This document shows, one piece after another, positions 1 to 11,348 of a DNA stretch of 64,000 nucleotides. The stretch's first letter is position 1, and each line of letters begins with the position of its first letter. The notes below the pieces were generated by a model that worked only from the letters and a program-made list of their open reading frames with translations, had not been told where the DNA came from and ran no database searches. Source of the stretch: Drosophila pseudoobscura (lineage: Eukaryota > Arthropoda > Insecta > Diptera > Drosophilidae); assembly GCF_009870125.1 (NCBI RefSeq), contig NC_046679.1, positions 558,001 to 622,000 on the forward strand. Reading direction: 5' to 3'. The position numbers and the translations under genes are program-made.

Positions 1-1375
1 CCACCCCTGTTCGCGTCTCGCAGCTAACTGATCGTTTGAGCAGACCTTCGGCTCGGGACTGCGACATCCCAGAGACAGTCGGCGAAGTCGTTTTGCACGG
101 GTTTCGGGTACTTCTAGTCTCGATATCAAACTAGTTGGCTATGAATACTACTATTTGGAGAAAACTGTGTTATTAGCCTGTTTTGTGCATTCTGATGAAG
201 AGCCTACACTGAGAAGAAGCCGTTGTGCTTTTGCTTCTTCTCTTCAGTGAAAGTTGACCGATCTATTTTCAAATTAAATGTTCATATTTCAAAAGCAGAC
301 ATCTCTGTATCATTTATGCATACTCCCCAATCAATCTTTCAGGATGGCATATTTTATTTACTTAGTGGTTGCTTTCGTTTTTCTCAGTGTATGGAGTTCT
401 TGATGATCGGGCGTGTTTTATGGCTTGTTTTGTTCTGATTTACTGATGTTTATCGCATTAGCTCGTTTTCAATTCCGATTCCAATTCCGATTCAGATTCG
501 GCTTTGTCTTCGGCTTGGATAGGATTTGGGTTTGACTTAGACCAGACCGAGCATATTAATTCGCACTAATTGGACGGGCGTCGTTTGATATTTAAGACTG
601 CACTCCGACTGGCAGTAGTGCTGGGAAGTGCCCTCGTGGAAAGTGGCTTCGTTATGGCTTATTAACATATCATTTCCGATTGGGGCTGGCTGCCATCATA
701 TGTCATTTTAGTTTATGGATTCCCGACTGTGCATTGACGGGCCGTTGTTTATGCTCATCGGTTCCGTCCGACATTTTGGAGCAATGAATCTTCAATGAAG
801 TGTCAACATAAAAGAGGTGAAGGGCATAGCGAAGATGTTAATACTCCAGCCTAATTGCTATCAAAATTTTTAGCATTATGTATGATAAATTGCTCAAAAA
901 GAGGTGTTGCAGCAAAATCCTATTACTATAATTATTCCTTGATTGAAACGAGGTGTCCGAAGGGTAAAGTTCTGTGGAGACTCGACTTTTAATGATCCCT
1001 GAGACGTATATTTTCTGTTCGTTGTCAATCGTAGTAAGTCTTTAGTAAGGGTATACAAATGCAAATCGAATCCCAAATAAACATCACTATTTATTTTGAT
1101 TCGCAATCGCCTTTGATTTAATGCCTCCAAAGGTAGCCAACACCTGTTTGATGACCCGATGTTTGCCTTTGCTACTCGTATTTCCTCTTGCCAACAGACC
1201 AACCTCCGCTCAGTCGCAATTATGGGTCTCAGCCAAGCAGAAATGATGCCATTCCCAGCCACCCAGCGGCCCAGTCAGTTGTATTTGCCCTGTCCATTCA
1301 CACGTCGACCATCGACCACTCCCTGGAGTGCGAGTGGAATGCAATAAAAAGCTGATATTCAATAAAATGTCAAGG
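1..1375. other. left flank, no gene recognised
   Basis: I find no supportable gene here. The open frames are short and show no domain, and none resembles the PH4alpha family next door. The segment ends at the likely poly(A) region of the first minus-strand PH4alpha copy: on the minus strand, AATAAA-type signals occur at about 1376-1396. Confidence 0.4.
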
Positions 1376-1445
1376 CTGCCTTTATTTTATTCTCCCGGCG
1401 GCAATTAATACATATGTGAAGCCATGGAAACGGTTGGTTTCCCTG

Positions 1446-3372
1446 TCAACTGAGCCCCGTCCATGCGGCTGCAAGGGAAATTGAGATGAATAATCATGGC
1501 ATGGGGTGTCATGACTGGGGTCAGCCAGTCAGAGATGAGCGCGTGGACTGGGATTTCAACCTCCCACCCACTCATCCCTGCTCGAGGATACTCACACACT
1601 TGGACACCCAGGAGCACGGGACAGACTGCCTGTCGACTGCGGTAGTCCATCTCAGAGGCGGACGAGGACGTGGACGCGGACACGGACGTGGTGCGTGTGC
1701 GCCAATGGAGCAGCGCGCCACGTGGGACATTCACGCCAAGCTCCAGCTGGGGGAAGACCACGGCTCCGCCCATTCCGGGTGCCTGGAGCTGGAAGCGAAA
1801 GGCCAAAATCCAATTAGGGACACATTAATCAGTTAATTAGTACACACACATTCAGCATGACACGTGTCTGGTGGTACTGTCCCCGAACGGGCTCCTCTGG
1901 CTTGGTCGTGTGCTCGTGGCCATGGCGACGTCCCTCCCAGAGATCCTTTTCGCCTCTGACATGCCCGAGTTGATGGTGAATGCCTCTCAGCTTCTTTTGG
2001 GCCAGCATCGAGAACTTTAGTGGCTGATAACTGGCCCCTTTTCCCATCTCCTCCTCGTCCATCAGTTCCAAGAGTTGATCGCTCTGCTTAAGGGTCAGCA
2101 CATCATGGTGCAGGGCTATGTAGGGGTCGGAGCTGAGGAGCTCCACTCTGGCTGGCTGGAGTAAGGACCAGGGCGAGCTCCTCTCCAGTTGGCAGTGGGT
2201 GAAGCGACCTCCAGTCGTGGCCTCCTGGGTGGCTCCACGACAGAGTTCTTCTATGAGCAGCTGCTCCGCAGATTTGGGCTTAGGATTCTGAAAAAGGTAT
2301 TTCAGTCATCTCTTTGCACAAAGATTCCATTGCCAGTGTCCCTCCTGAAATTCTATTTTCCACCTACTTTTGTCCTTGACTTTGGCGTTTGCCCACCCCT
2401 GCCCGAGGGCAACTGTGTGGTGGTCTTGGCCAGAGCTCGCTCAATCTTGTCCTTGGCCTTTTGCACATTTTGGTTCATCGGTCGGAGGAGCAGCAGCTCA
2501 TCCGCGGTTGCCAGGGCCTGGGAAAGTTCTCCTGCGGCGAGAGGGGGGGGAAGAGAAAATTCTTTGAAAATTGGGCAAATTGCATTGAATCGGGGAAAGC
2601 CAACCCGCGCGGTATTCCATGTTGAGGGCCGCCTCCAGTATCTGAACCTTTCCGCGCACCCGCTCGCTTCGGTGGTCCGTGGCATTTGTGGCCGGCGGCA
2701 GCTTATCCAGAGCCGTCTCCAGCCAGAACTTGGCCACTCCGACATCCGACTTCATGGCCATTTCCAGGCAATCGCTCCAGGACATGGCTGAGCTATAAGT
2801 ATGCAAACAATTTTTTATTGTTTTCCGTTTCCCACTTCCTGTATTCCTGCAATCCTGTAATCCTGTACAGTGTACACTTACCCCAACTTCATGCCATTGA
2901 CCACGCCCAGGGAGAGGCTTGCCGGCTCCAACTCGTAGACCGACTGCAGATGGAGGAGATTGCTTAGGGCCTGCTCGTAGTCCTCCTCTGTGGGGAGAAC
3001 CAGCTCGCTGTCCCTGAGTCTGTCATCAATCACGCTGATATTGTGCGTGGAATTCGCCTGCTGCTCCAGTCTCGGCCAGACGGTCTCGAAGCGCTTCAGT
3101 ATGGTCAGCACATTGAGCGGGTTTCCCATGTACTCCTCCACGCGATCCCCCACCTGGATGTGGATCGCCTCGATGGCCGCAGTCTCCCTCCTGATCTCCT
3201 CCAGCTGCTCGTCCAGGCGCTCTATATAGTCGCGGAGTTCATCAATGAGCAACGTTTCCGTGGCCAGCAGGGCCTCCAGCTGCTCCTCACTGTTGGAGGA
3301 GCAGCCAACCGTTGACCAGAGAAGTAACACCTGGAGTACCCACAAAAATCCAACAGCTCCGGACATTTGCAT
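1446..3372 (-). pseudogene. degenerate PH4alpha-like gene (catalytic residues lost)
   Basis: Prolyl 4-hydroxylase alpha-subunit relative. Exons I can join: 3372-2882, 2792-2605, 2531-2368, 2287 to about 1860, 1788-1596 and 1468-1446. The first three keep frame exactly (843 nt). They encode a signal peptide (start at 3372 or 3366, MSGAVGFLWVLQVLLLW), the N-terminal helical domain (EEYMGNPLNVLTILKRF) and the TPR-like peptide-binding region. The fourth begins the catalytic domain with the conserved Cys pair and LLSSDPYIALHHDVL. After about position 2000 the similarity fades, and a second frame there carries family-like residues (KRISGRDVAMAT), which suggests an old frameshift. The block that should hold YGIGG..HxD and the small exon ending in FY is missing. 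In the next exon GGAVVFPQLELGV is clear, but the distal His is Gln (RQAVCPVLLG) and GSKW is GVQV. That exon is 193 nt, 27 more than the family's 166, so phase is kept. The C-terminus is short (SAWTGLS). It is either a decaying gene or a pseudoenzyme kept for its N-terminal domains; I favour decay. Confidence 0.6.
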
Positions 3373-3958
3373 AATTAGATGTCTCGCTGCCACTCTTTTT
3401 ATTTCTTCTTCGGCTTTGTTCTCTTCTCTTCTTCGCTTCTCTCCGGTTTTTCGGGTCAATGACAGTGACAATGTTTCAGTATTTTTTTTTTTAAGAATTT
3501 ATGGTAGGTTCGAATCGAATGGAGAATCGTAGACTAGCGGGCTTGAAAGATGCTTCTGGACTGAGTCCAAGATTCGCTTCTTCCGAGTATAGATGCTCGT
3601 TTATCTGAAGAAAGTTGTGGTACAACTTTTTTTGTGCTCTTCGATGAATAGTTATTAACCTTTAAGCTCGACCTCCTCGTCATACAACCCGCAATCATAG
3701 AGACAGAGTACTCAGTCCATAAATGGAAGTTTAGGCTGGAAAATGTTTCTTTGATATAACCAAATCGACTCATTGTTCATTCATTTAAAGTCTCATAATT
3801 GCTTTATTTTTTTTTGTAATGATTTAAAAAACTTAATAAATTGCGGTAATTTTTGTCTGACAATAAAGCCATTGAATACATTGAAATAAAATTTAAAGCT
3901 TTTTGAAATAAAAAATAGAATTTATTTTTGGTGAAAAATAATCATAGCCGGATATCCA

Positions 3959-5866
3959 CTACTTGTTTTCAAGTTCGAGGAACTTTTCAGCATCGCTGGT
4001 CAGCGCGCAGGGTCTCCTGAACTCCTGGGCAGCCTCATGGAACCACTGATTGCATACTGGAAGGGAAGAGATGCTCACTGTAGTCACAAATCAAATCAAA
4101 TCATCATTAGGCACTTGAAGAACGTACTCCACTTGGAGCCCTTGAGCACGGGACAGCCAGCGTGCTTGGTGCGGAAGTCCTTGTGGAGGGAACGATGGAG
4201 GTTATACCAGACCAGAAGACTACCCTTGACAGGCGGAACGGCCAGATGGAGGAAGGGAAAAGCAGTGGCCCCTCCCAAGGGGACATCGTTCAGCTACAGA
4301 TGGAAATATGAATGTTATGAAAGGGGCTTGGAAGAGCAGAATCCCAACTCACGTAGAAAAGAGCTGTCAATAGGCGATTTCCTTTCCAGCCAAAGTTCTT
4401 TTCGGCGTCCTACGGAGAGCGGAAGAAGAATATAATTAAATAAGTAATAAGTCAATGGCAATACGTATGTACATCCATGAAGTCGAAGTGCGGCTCGTAC
4501 TGCCCTCCAATTCCATAGTTCACCAGCTGCAGGGGCTCCGCAGTGTCTGTGCTCAGGCCGGTGATGTCCTCCAGTCGCTGCTTGATGTCCGCCAGCCAGG
4601 GATTGTTCTCGTACCACAACCACGTGTTCTGGCTGGTGCGGATATCCGAGACGGTGGAGTTTCCAGTTTGGCCGATCTCCGAGCGCGTCACCTGCCCCTT
4701 GCCGTGTTCGATGATCTGCTCTGATTCCTTGTCGCTGAGCACATCGTGGAAATAGGCCACATAGGGGTCCCCGCTGAGCTGTTCCACCTTGAAGGGCGAG
4801 AGGCGCTGGTAGGGCACATCCTGGTGGCTCAACCAGCACCTGAGATACCGCTGCTCTTTAGGGGACTGCCGCAGTTCTCCTCGACACACGCGCTGGTAGA
4901 GCTCTTGGCTCTCCTTCAGCTCTGGCTCTGGCTCTGGAGCAGCCTCCTGCGGAGGATCTAGTTTCATCCTGGGACTACTACTGATGCTCCTCTCTCGTGC
5001 CAGCAGCGCCTCGTACACAATCTTGTTCTTCACGGCCTCCTGATGGCCAGGTTCCGCATCCAATATTTCGTTGTTCAGCTTGTGGGCCAGCTTCTTGTTG
5101 CCCAATTGGCTAAAGGCAGTGGAGAGCTGCTCCAGGATCTGCACCTTAGTGATCTTGGGAAGCACATATCCTGAAGGATCCCGAGGCAGTCTGGTCCTCG
5201 CTTCCAACAGCCACTCAGAGCCGTAAGAGTACTCCTTCATCTGGCAAAGATGCCGCCCGATCTCATAGCAGTCACTGGCACTGATTGACAAATTCATTTG
5301 GCGCTGTTCCTCGGGAGCCAAGAATCCCGCCGCCAGCTGCTTTGTGGGTAGTTTGTACATCTCCTGCAGGCGCCACAAGCCGCGAGTGGCGCCGAGCAGA
5401 TCCTCCTTGGTCGGTTCCTGGATCTCAGCCTTTTTCAGCCCCGCGCTTACCGAAGTCTTGTAGTTATCCAAGTTACTCGTATCGAAGACCGGCTCGAAGA
5501 CACTGTGCTTCCAGTCGTGGACGAGGCGTCTGATGGTGGTGAAGGCATTGATTGGGTTGCCAAAAAACGCCTCAATGTCCCCGTGCCGACTATGCAGCTG
5601 TTCCACATGTTGAAGAAACCTGAAAATCCATTCTTTTGTTAAAATTAATTTCACACCGTGAAATTCACGAGTGCTCTTTTCAACCTTTCGATGTTCTCCT
5701 GCTGCTGCTGGGCTTTTTCCAAGTAATCTTCGAACCGTTCCACCAGGAAGGCCTCTACATCCAGCAGCCGCTCCACTTCGCTGATGGCCGAATAGTAGTC
5801 CCCGCTAACCAGGCCCAGGCCCACACCCGCGAGGAGTGTCCACAGAAACGCTATGACTCGGGACAT
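3959..5866 (-). CDS. prolyl 4-hydroxylase alpha subunit, intact (549 aa)
   Basis: Fe(II)/2-oxoglutarate/ascorbate-dependent proline hydroxylase of the ER lumen, expected to pair with protein disulfide isomerase. Exons: 5866-5685, 5619-4473, 4409-4353, 4293-4128 and 4056-3959. Phases agree throughout and give 549 residues, a normal length. The protein has a signal peptide (MSRVIAFLWTLLAGVGLGLV), N-terminal helices with EAFFGNPINAFTTIRRLVHDW, a TPR-like peptide-binding domain and an acidic linker (AAPEPEPELKES). The catalytic domain keeps HxD (YEPHFDF), the distal His (HAGCPVL) and the 2-oxoglutarate-binding Lys (KGSKW). The very long second exon (1,147 nt) spans positions where the plus-strand paralogues have three or four introns, so introns were lost here. 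It starts about 370 bp before the plus-strand block, making a divergent pair with the first P gene. On the minus strand a poly(A) signal lies just past the stop (TTTATT on the plus strand near 3920). I do not assign it to a named D. melanogaster paralogue. Confidence 0.9.
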
Positions 5867-6231
5867 TCTCTCTGCTCTGTCTCTAGATCGTTACTGCTAT
5901 CGGTAGAAGATTGGATTGGAGACAGACTGTCTGCCGCACACGCAGCAGCTCGGCAAACATTGACACAGTTGCGTTTTCCCTTCTGAGGCCTCTGGATTGG
6001 GGACAAACACATCGTAGCATTCGTGTGGAAACCTACATTTAAAAAATTTGAAAGGTAACAAAGTTAGGAAGCCTATTAGTAGGTGATGGATATTGTTGGG
6101 TTAAGCAGCCCAATATTAGCGAAAAGGTTCAGTAGCTCAACAGATATCAAAGCGAGAAAAATGCATTTCCCGCTTGTTAGTAGTTTCTTTAAACTCATAA
6201 ACAAACGTTTAGTATACACGTAATTTTCAAA

Positions 6232-8137
6232 ATGAGAAGATTGAAGTGCTTCCTGTGCTTGATCTACCTTTGGTTTCCCGGTGCGACCTTAAGGCAGCTA
6301 AACAAGAACTATGCCATGTCTATATACGATCTGGGAGAGCTACTGACCCACAATAAAGTGCTGGTCAACCACCTAGAGGCCTACGCGGATAAGTTGCAGC
6401 AGAGGGTGGACCTTATAGACAGGTGAGTCAAACTTCATGAGACTAAGCTTTTAACAGTTTTTCCATGGCCCTACAGTTATGTTGAGATCATGAAAGAGAA
6501 GATAGCTCGCGCACAAAGGATGGATCACGACCCTCCGTCTAGTTTTTCCTTCATGCGACACATGCAATTCGATTGGCCCAACATTCTGTGGTATCTGGAG
6601 CAGCAGCCGGGTGAAGGTCAGTGCTCCTCAACCCATCGAAGAACCATTTCATAAGCGATGTTTTTCTACAGCTCAAGCTACAGGTATAAGCCTTCTTTAC
6701 TCTGATTTACCGACTACCAAGGATTTGGAGGAAACCCTTAATGGGCTGTGGCGCATTCAGACCATTTACAATCTAAATGGCTCTGATATGGCCAAGGGAC
6801 TCCTGATGGGAGTGCAGCACAAGTGAGTGGAAGAAATCATTCGAATAAGAATAGTAGTGCTCATTAATTTCCAGTTACTCCACCACCCCATTTGAGGGCT
6901 ATACCATCGCCAAGTATTTGGCGAAATGGGAGGACTATGCCAAGGCAAAAGATTGGATCTCTGTGGCCCTGGATCTATACCAGGCCGATGAGGATTACTG
7001 GGATTTGTATGAACAGCAGGGACTGTCTGCGGAAAACCTGTATGAACTGTATGTTGAGGTTTTAAATAACTTGAGCGAGGACAAGGAAAGGCCTCTTTCC
7101 ACGATGATTGAAGCCCTAAAGAGGCATCCAAAGAACCACAACTTGAAGCGGGCTCTCACTAGGCTGGAAATGAGCCATCGCATTGGGGAAGAGCCCCAGG
7201 AACAGGTCAGTGGAGGAACCGCAAAGAAAAGCCAGTAATGCGGATTAATCTATCATTTAGGAGTCTGAAGACCAGGATGAATTCCTGGACTGCTGCTCTA
7301 GAGAGTGCCGGCGAGGATCCCGACTTTACTGCCTTTACAATACCACTGCAACAGCGTTCCTCCGCCTGGCACCCCTGAAAATGGAGCTGCTATCACTTGA
7401 TCCCTACGTGGTGCTCTACCATGATGTGCTTGCGGATAGGGAAATGTCTTTACTGAAGTCGATGGCACAGAAGGACTTGGTTCGAGCTTCAACCTACGAT
7501 GTAATGGATAAAAAGCACTCAGAAGATCCAAACCGCACCACAAAAGCCCGTTGGCTGGACCCTAGCCATAGTCTAATACGAAGGATGGGCATATTGACAG
7601 AGGACATGACTAACCTGGATCTCGAAAGATTGGAGGACTTTCAGGTTCTCAACTACGGCATTGGCGGCCACGATGATATCCACCCTGACTATTATGAGGT
7701 GAGGTCTTGATACTTTAAACCAACCTGATCGAATTTATTTTAGGGTTCTAATCCTGAACTCCCCGATCGCGTTGCCACATTATTGTTCTACGTGAGTAAC
7801 CTGTTGTTCATCTTTGGGAAGAGTTTCTATGAATCCCTCTTTCATTTAGTTGAGTGATGTGCCTCTGGGGGGCGCCACAGTGTTTCCCTTACTCGATCTG
7901 TCGGTGTTTCCCAAGAGGGGAGCAGTCTTGATGTGGTACAACTTGGATCACAAGGGGCAAGGCATTGAAAAGACCGTTCACTCGGCCTGTCCCGTCGTTG
8001 TCGGCTCCAGATGGGGTAAAATCAGCCTTAAAACCGAAACGTGATTGATTTACTCATGCATTTCCTCCCAAACAGTGATGACCAAGTGGGTAAATCAGCA
8101 ACCCCAACTATTTCGACGGCCTTGCCTAAGAGAGTAG
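6232..8137 (+). CDS. PH4alpha gene P, copy 1 (508 aa; active-site Lys replaced by Arg)
   Basis: Eight exons join in frame: 6232-6422, 6477-6616, 6672-6822, 6875-7205, 7261-7698, 7744-7791, 7850-8015 and 8076-8137, giving 508 residues. There is a signal peptide (MRRLKCFLCLIYLWFPGAT), N-terminal helices, a TPR-like peptide-binding region (about residues 110-270) and the catalytic domain. The iron ligands are present: HxD in GGHDDIHPDYYE and the distal His in TVHSACPVVVG. The next motif is GSRW, where nearly all family members have GSKW, so the Lys that holds the 2-oxoglutarate carboxylate is Arg. Arg does this job in some other 2-oxoglutarate oxygenases, so activity is possible. AATAAA (8140-8145) starts two bases after the stop, so the 3'UTR is tiny. 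Only 112 bp separate this gene from Q. Confidence 0.9.
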
Positions 8138-8249
8138 TGAATAAAGTCTTTCGTTGAACGGAAACCATGTCAGATTCATGACCAATCGATTTCCCTGTCT
8201 TAGCTTTATTTTCTCTATTGAAACTTCAGTCAGTGGCATTCCAGAGATA

Positions 8250-10127
8250 ATGTTGAGCAGAAGTCTTCTCTATCTGTCGATTTTGGTTGTTGTCCGCAAT
8301 GGTGGCGCCCTGAAGCTGGAAGAGAGCGAAGTGGTGGATCAATTCTATTCCACTTCAATCGTTAGCATGGAGGATCTCCTGGAGTTCCATGCGGATTTGC
8401 TTTTCCAGCTGAACAGCTACATTGACGTTCTGAGAGCTAGGATGAAACTCATACGAAGGTGGGTCTAGGGTTCTGTTTTGTAAGCCCGGGTTTCATCCTC
8501 CCCTCCCTCTAGGATAGCAGATTACATGATGGAGCATGATCATATAGTCAACCTCGAGGACCATTCCCTAAACTACTTTCATCTCGTTCGGCACATGCAC
8601 AAGGATTGGGCACACGTGCTGGAGTTGATGGAGCAGCCCTTGGGTAAGAGTCAGCTGCTGTTTCTAAAGGAGTCGCGGCCCCACTATCCCAGTGCCTGGG
8701 ACTTGGAAGAAGGCTCCTTGGGTATTCACAGGATGCAGAAGACCTATCAGCTGCAGCCCAAGGATATGGTCAGAGGCCTGCTCGATGGCGTTCATCATGG
8801 GTAGGTGCAGCCATAAAAAAAAGACCATTTCCTCCTTCATTCGAGGTCCTTTGCAGGACACGCTTTTCAACCCTCGAGTGTTTCACCGTGGCTCGAGCAA
8901 TATATAAGAAGCACAGATACCACGACGCGGTGACTTGGCTGGAAGAGACCCTTAGCCTATACGATCAGGCATCAGAGCAGACAAAAGAGAACTACCAGAT
9001 ACTTGGATTTGATGTCTCCCAAGCGAACAACCTGTACATCAAAGGCCTCATGCATCTAAGTGAGTTTTGCAATCAATTGACACAAATCTCTCCTAATGAC
9101 AATCAGATCGCTATAAGGATGCTTTGAAAGCCATTGATCGGGATCCCAAACCCTACCTACGGCGACTTCGCGATCGAGTAGAGATGCGGATGATGAGCAC
9201 TATCGATCTTCCGCTAGAGAAGCCCAATCCTCCTCTGACTGGCTTACAGCTCTGCTGTCGTGGGGGCTGCCCGTATCGGGACATGCACCGCCTGACCTGT
9301 AGCTACAACACCACAGCCGCGCCCTTCCTCCGGCTGGCTCCCTTCAAGACGGAGATCCTCTCACTCTCCCCCTACATGGTGCTCTACCACGGCGTCATCA
9401 CACCGCTGGAGTCGCTGACGTTGAAAAATCTATCCAAGCCCCACATGAAACGTCGGGCCATGACCTTCAACAAACAGAAGCTGAGGCCTTTAATCGATTC
9501 GGGACGTACCTCGAACTCTGTGTGGCTCACGTCCCACGAAAATACGGTCATGGAGCGGTTAGAACGAAGAGTCGGTGTCATGACAAACTTCGAGATGGAG
9601 AACTCGGAGGTATACCAGCTGATCAACTACGGGATCGGAGGCCACTACAAGCCCCACACCGACCACTTTGAGACCCCACAGGTGAAGTCCCGACCGTAAC
9701 GGAATTGGACTCATTTCTGATCTATGATTTCCTCCTTAGGCTCTCGAGCATCGCGGAGGAGGAGACCGAATAGCCACCGTTCTTTTTTATGTATGTTAAA
9801 TGTCGAGTTTTGATTGAAACCCACTCTAGTTGTCGTGTCCTGCAGCTCAGTGATGTTCCCCAAGGTGGTGCCACTCTCTTTCCACGTCTAAATATCTCCG
9901 TTCAACCACGACAAGGTGATGCTCTTCTCTGGTACAACCTCAACGATCGAGGACAGGGCGAAATAGGCACCGTCCATACTTCTTGTCCCATAATCCAGGG
10001 ATCTAAATGGGGTAAGTATTCTCTTGAACGTATAATGAAACCCATATGCACTTTTCTCTCTGTTTCAGCCCTGGTCAAATGGATAGACGAGCTGTCGCAG
10101 CCGTTCCGCAGACCGTGTAATCGATAG
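8250..10127 (+). CDS. PH4alpha gene Q, copy 1 (516 aa)
   Basis: Seven exons join in frame: 8250-8458, 8513-8800, 8857-9059, 9107-9681, 9740-9790, 9846-10011 and 10069-10127. The ATG at 8250 opens a signal peptide (MLSRSLLYLSILVVVRNGGA); an upstream in-frame ATG at 8154 would put an unsuitable N-terminus before it. The order is N-terminal helices (HLVRHMHKDWAHVLELMEQP), TPR-like domain, Cys-rich entry to the catalytic domain (LCCRGGCPYRDMHRLTC), HxD (YKPHTDHF), distal His (TVHTSCPII) and GSKW. All catalytic residues are present, so it should be an active ER prolyl hydroxylase. It differs from the 16049 copy mainly in a short stretch around 9455-9530. The gap to R is only 93 bp. Confidence 0.9.
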
Positions 10128-10220
10128 TACTTCCTTTTATACCCATATCTAATACAGAATTCTGTTAGGCACGCTTCGCTTTGACACTATTCATCGCAGA
10201 ATCGCACTCCTACATCAATC

Positions 10221-11087
10221 ATGTGGTTTTCTCTGCGAGTAAGAATCGTTCTGACGACTCTTTCCTACTCTTTTTGGGTGGAGGCAAACGATGGGAAGGG
10301 TTCTTATTCCAATTTGGGCATTAAAGGACTGATAGATGTGGAGGAGAAGTCAAATGGTGGACTATAGCAGTGTGCTCCAGAAAAAGATCAGTTTGATGCG
10401 TCGGTAGGTGCCACATTGAAGTAGAAAAAATCCTGACCTTAGTCAATCCAATCTCAGTTACATTGCTTTGATGAGAGTGAAGCAAACGCATGCGGAACCC
10501 GACAGGGAGCAGTATATGGCCAATCCCCTCCAAAGCTATTCTCTGATCCACCACATGCACTTCGACTGGACGACTTGGCGTAGGCTCATGGAGCAGTCAC
10601 TAGGCAGAGGTAGACTCCACAAACATACAAACGCTCTCCATTAATCAAGATCTCTTCCCTTTATTTAGAGCAAATCTCTGAAATCCGTGCACTAATGCCC
10701 CAAATTTCCAGAATAGAATATGGTACCGCCATGCAAGATCTCATCCACGAACCCATGGCAGCAGTTCCGTTCGAGTAAGTGCAAGAAATCGATAGAATTG
10801 AGCGAGGAAAGAGTCTTAACAGATCCATATACAGTCCGGTGGAGGCCTTGGAGCTTGCTACCTTCGCATACGACAAGGAGCGCCCCGATCTCGCCGAGAT
10901 GTGGCTGAATGTGACACTATCCGGCTACCAGAAACTCAGTCCCAGCAAAAAGGAACTCTACAAAGTGCTGAGCGTGGTCAAAGAAAGTGAAGTGCAAAAG
11001 CTCTATAAAAAGGTAAAAAAAATTAACAAATTGTTTTGGATTTTTGAATTGTTAAAAAAGATGTTGTGGCTATATTACAAACTCTAA
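10221..11087 (+). pseudogene. PH4alpha gene R, copy 1: truncated and frameshifted
   Basis: Relic of a PH4alpha gene with the same exon pattern as its neighbours but no catalytic domain. The first exon (ATG 10221, signal peptide MWFSLRVRIVLTTLSY) lacks 8 bp (CTTCTAAG) that copy 2 has after GAGGAGAAG, between two AAG repeats. The frame then ends at a TAG a few codons later. The remaining exons (family motifs SYSLIHHMHFDWTTWRRLME and ALELATFAYDKERPDLAEMW) are intact but out of reach of the signal peptide. Downstream, at about 11098-11150, a frame reading LRNQLCNQRKLRPGNVPR looks like the Cys-containing start of the old catalytic domain. Everything beyond that is gone. Confidence 0.75.
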
Positions 11088-11348
11088 GTAATACATATGA
11101 TGCTGTACTTCGCAATCAGCTCTGTAATCAGCGCAAGTTGCGACCAGGAAATGTCCCGCGTTGACGTTAGATAAATGCATGTCGCATACAAATACAAAAT
11201 ACAACATTTCAATGTAAATAAATATTGTATCATACCATTTCGAATCATCTCAATTATTCTTAGAAGAGTGACGAATTGATAGCCCCATGAACCCCTTAAG
11301 ACTGTGAGTTTTCCCCCCAAAGCAGCAGCTTCCAGTCACACACCCAAT

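Noticed and set aside
2189-2791. 200-codon plus-strand open frame
   Set aside because: It is antisense to the exons of the degenerate PH4alpha gene at 1446-3372, whose minus-strand frames carry clear family similarity.
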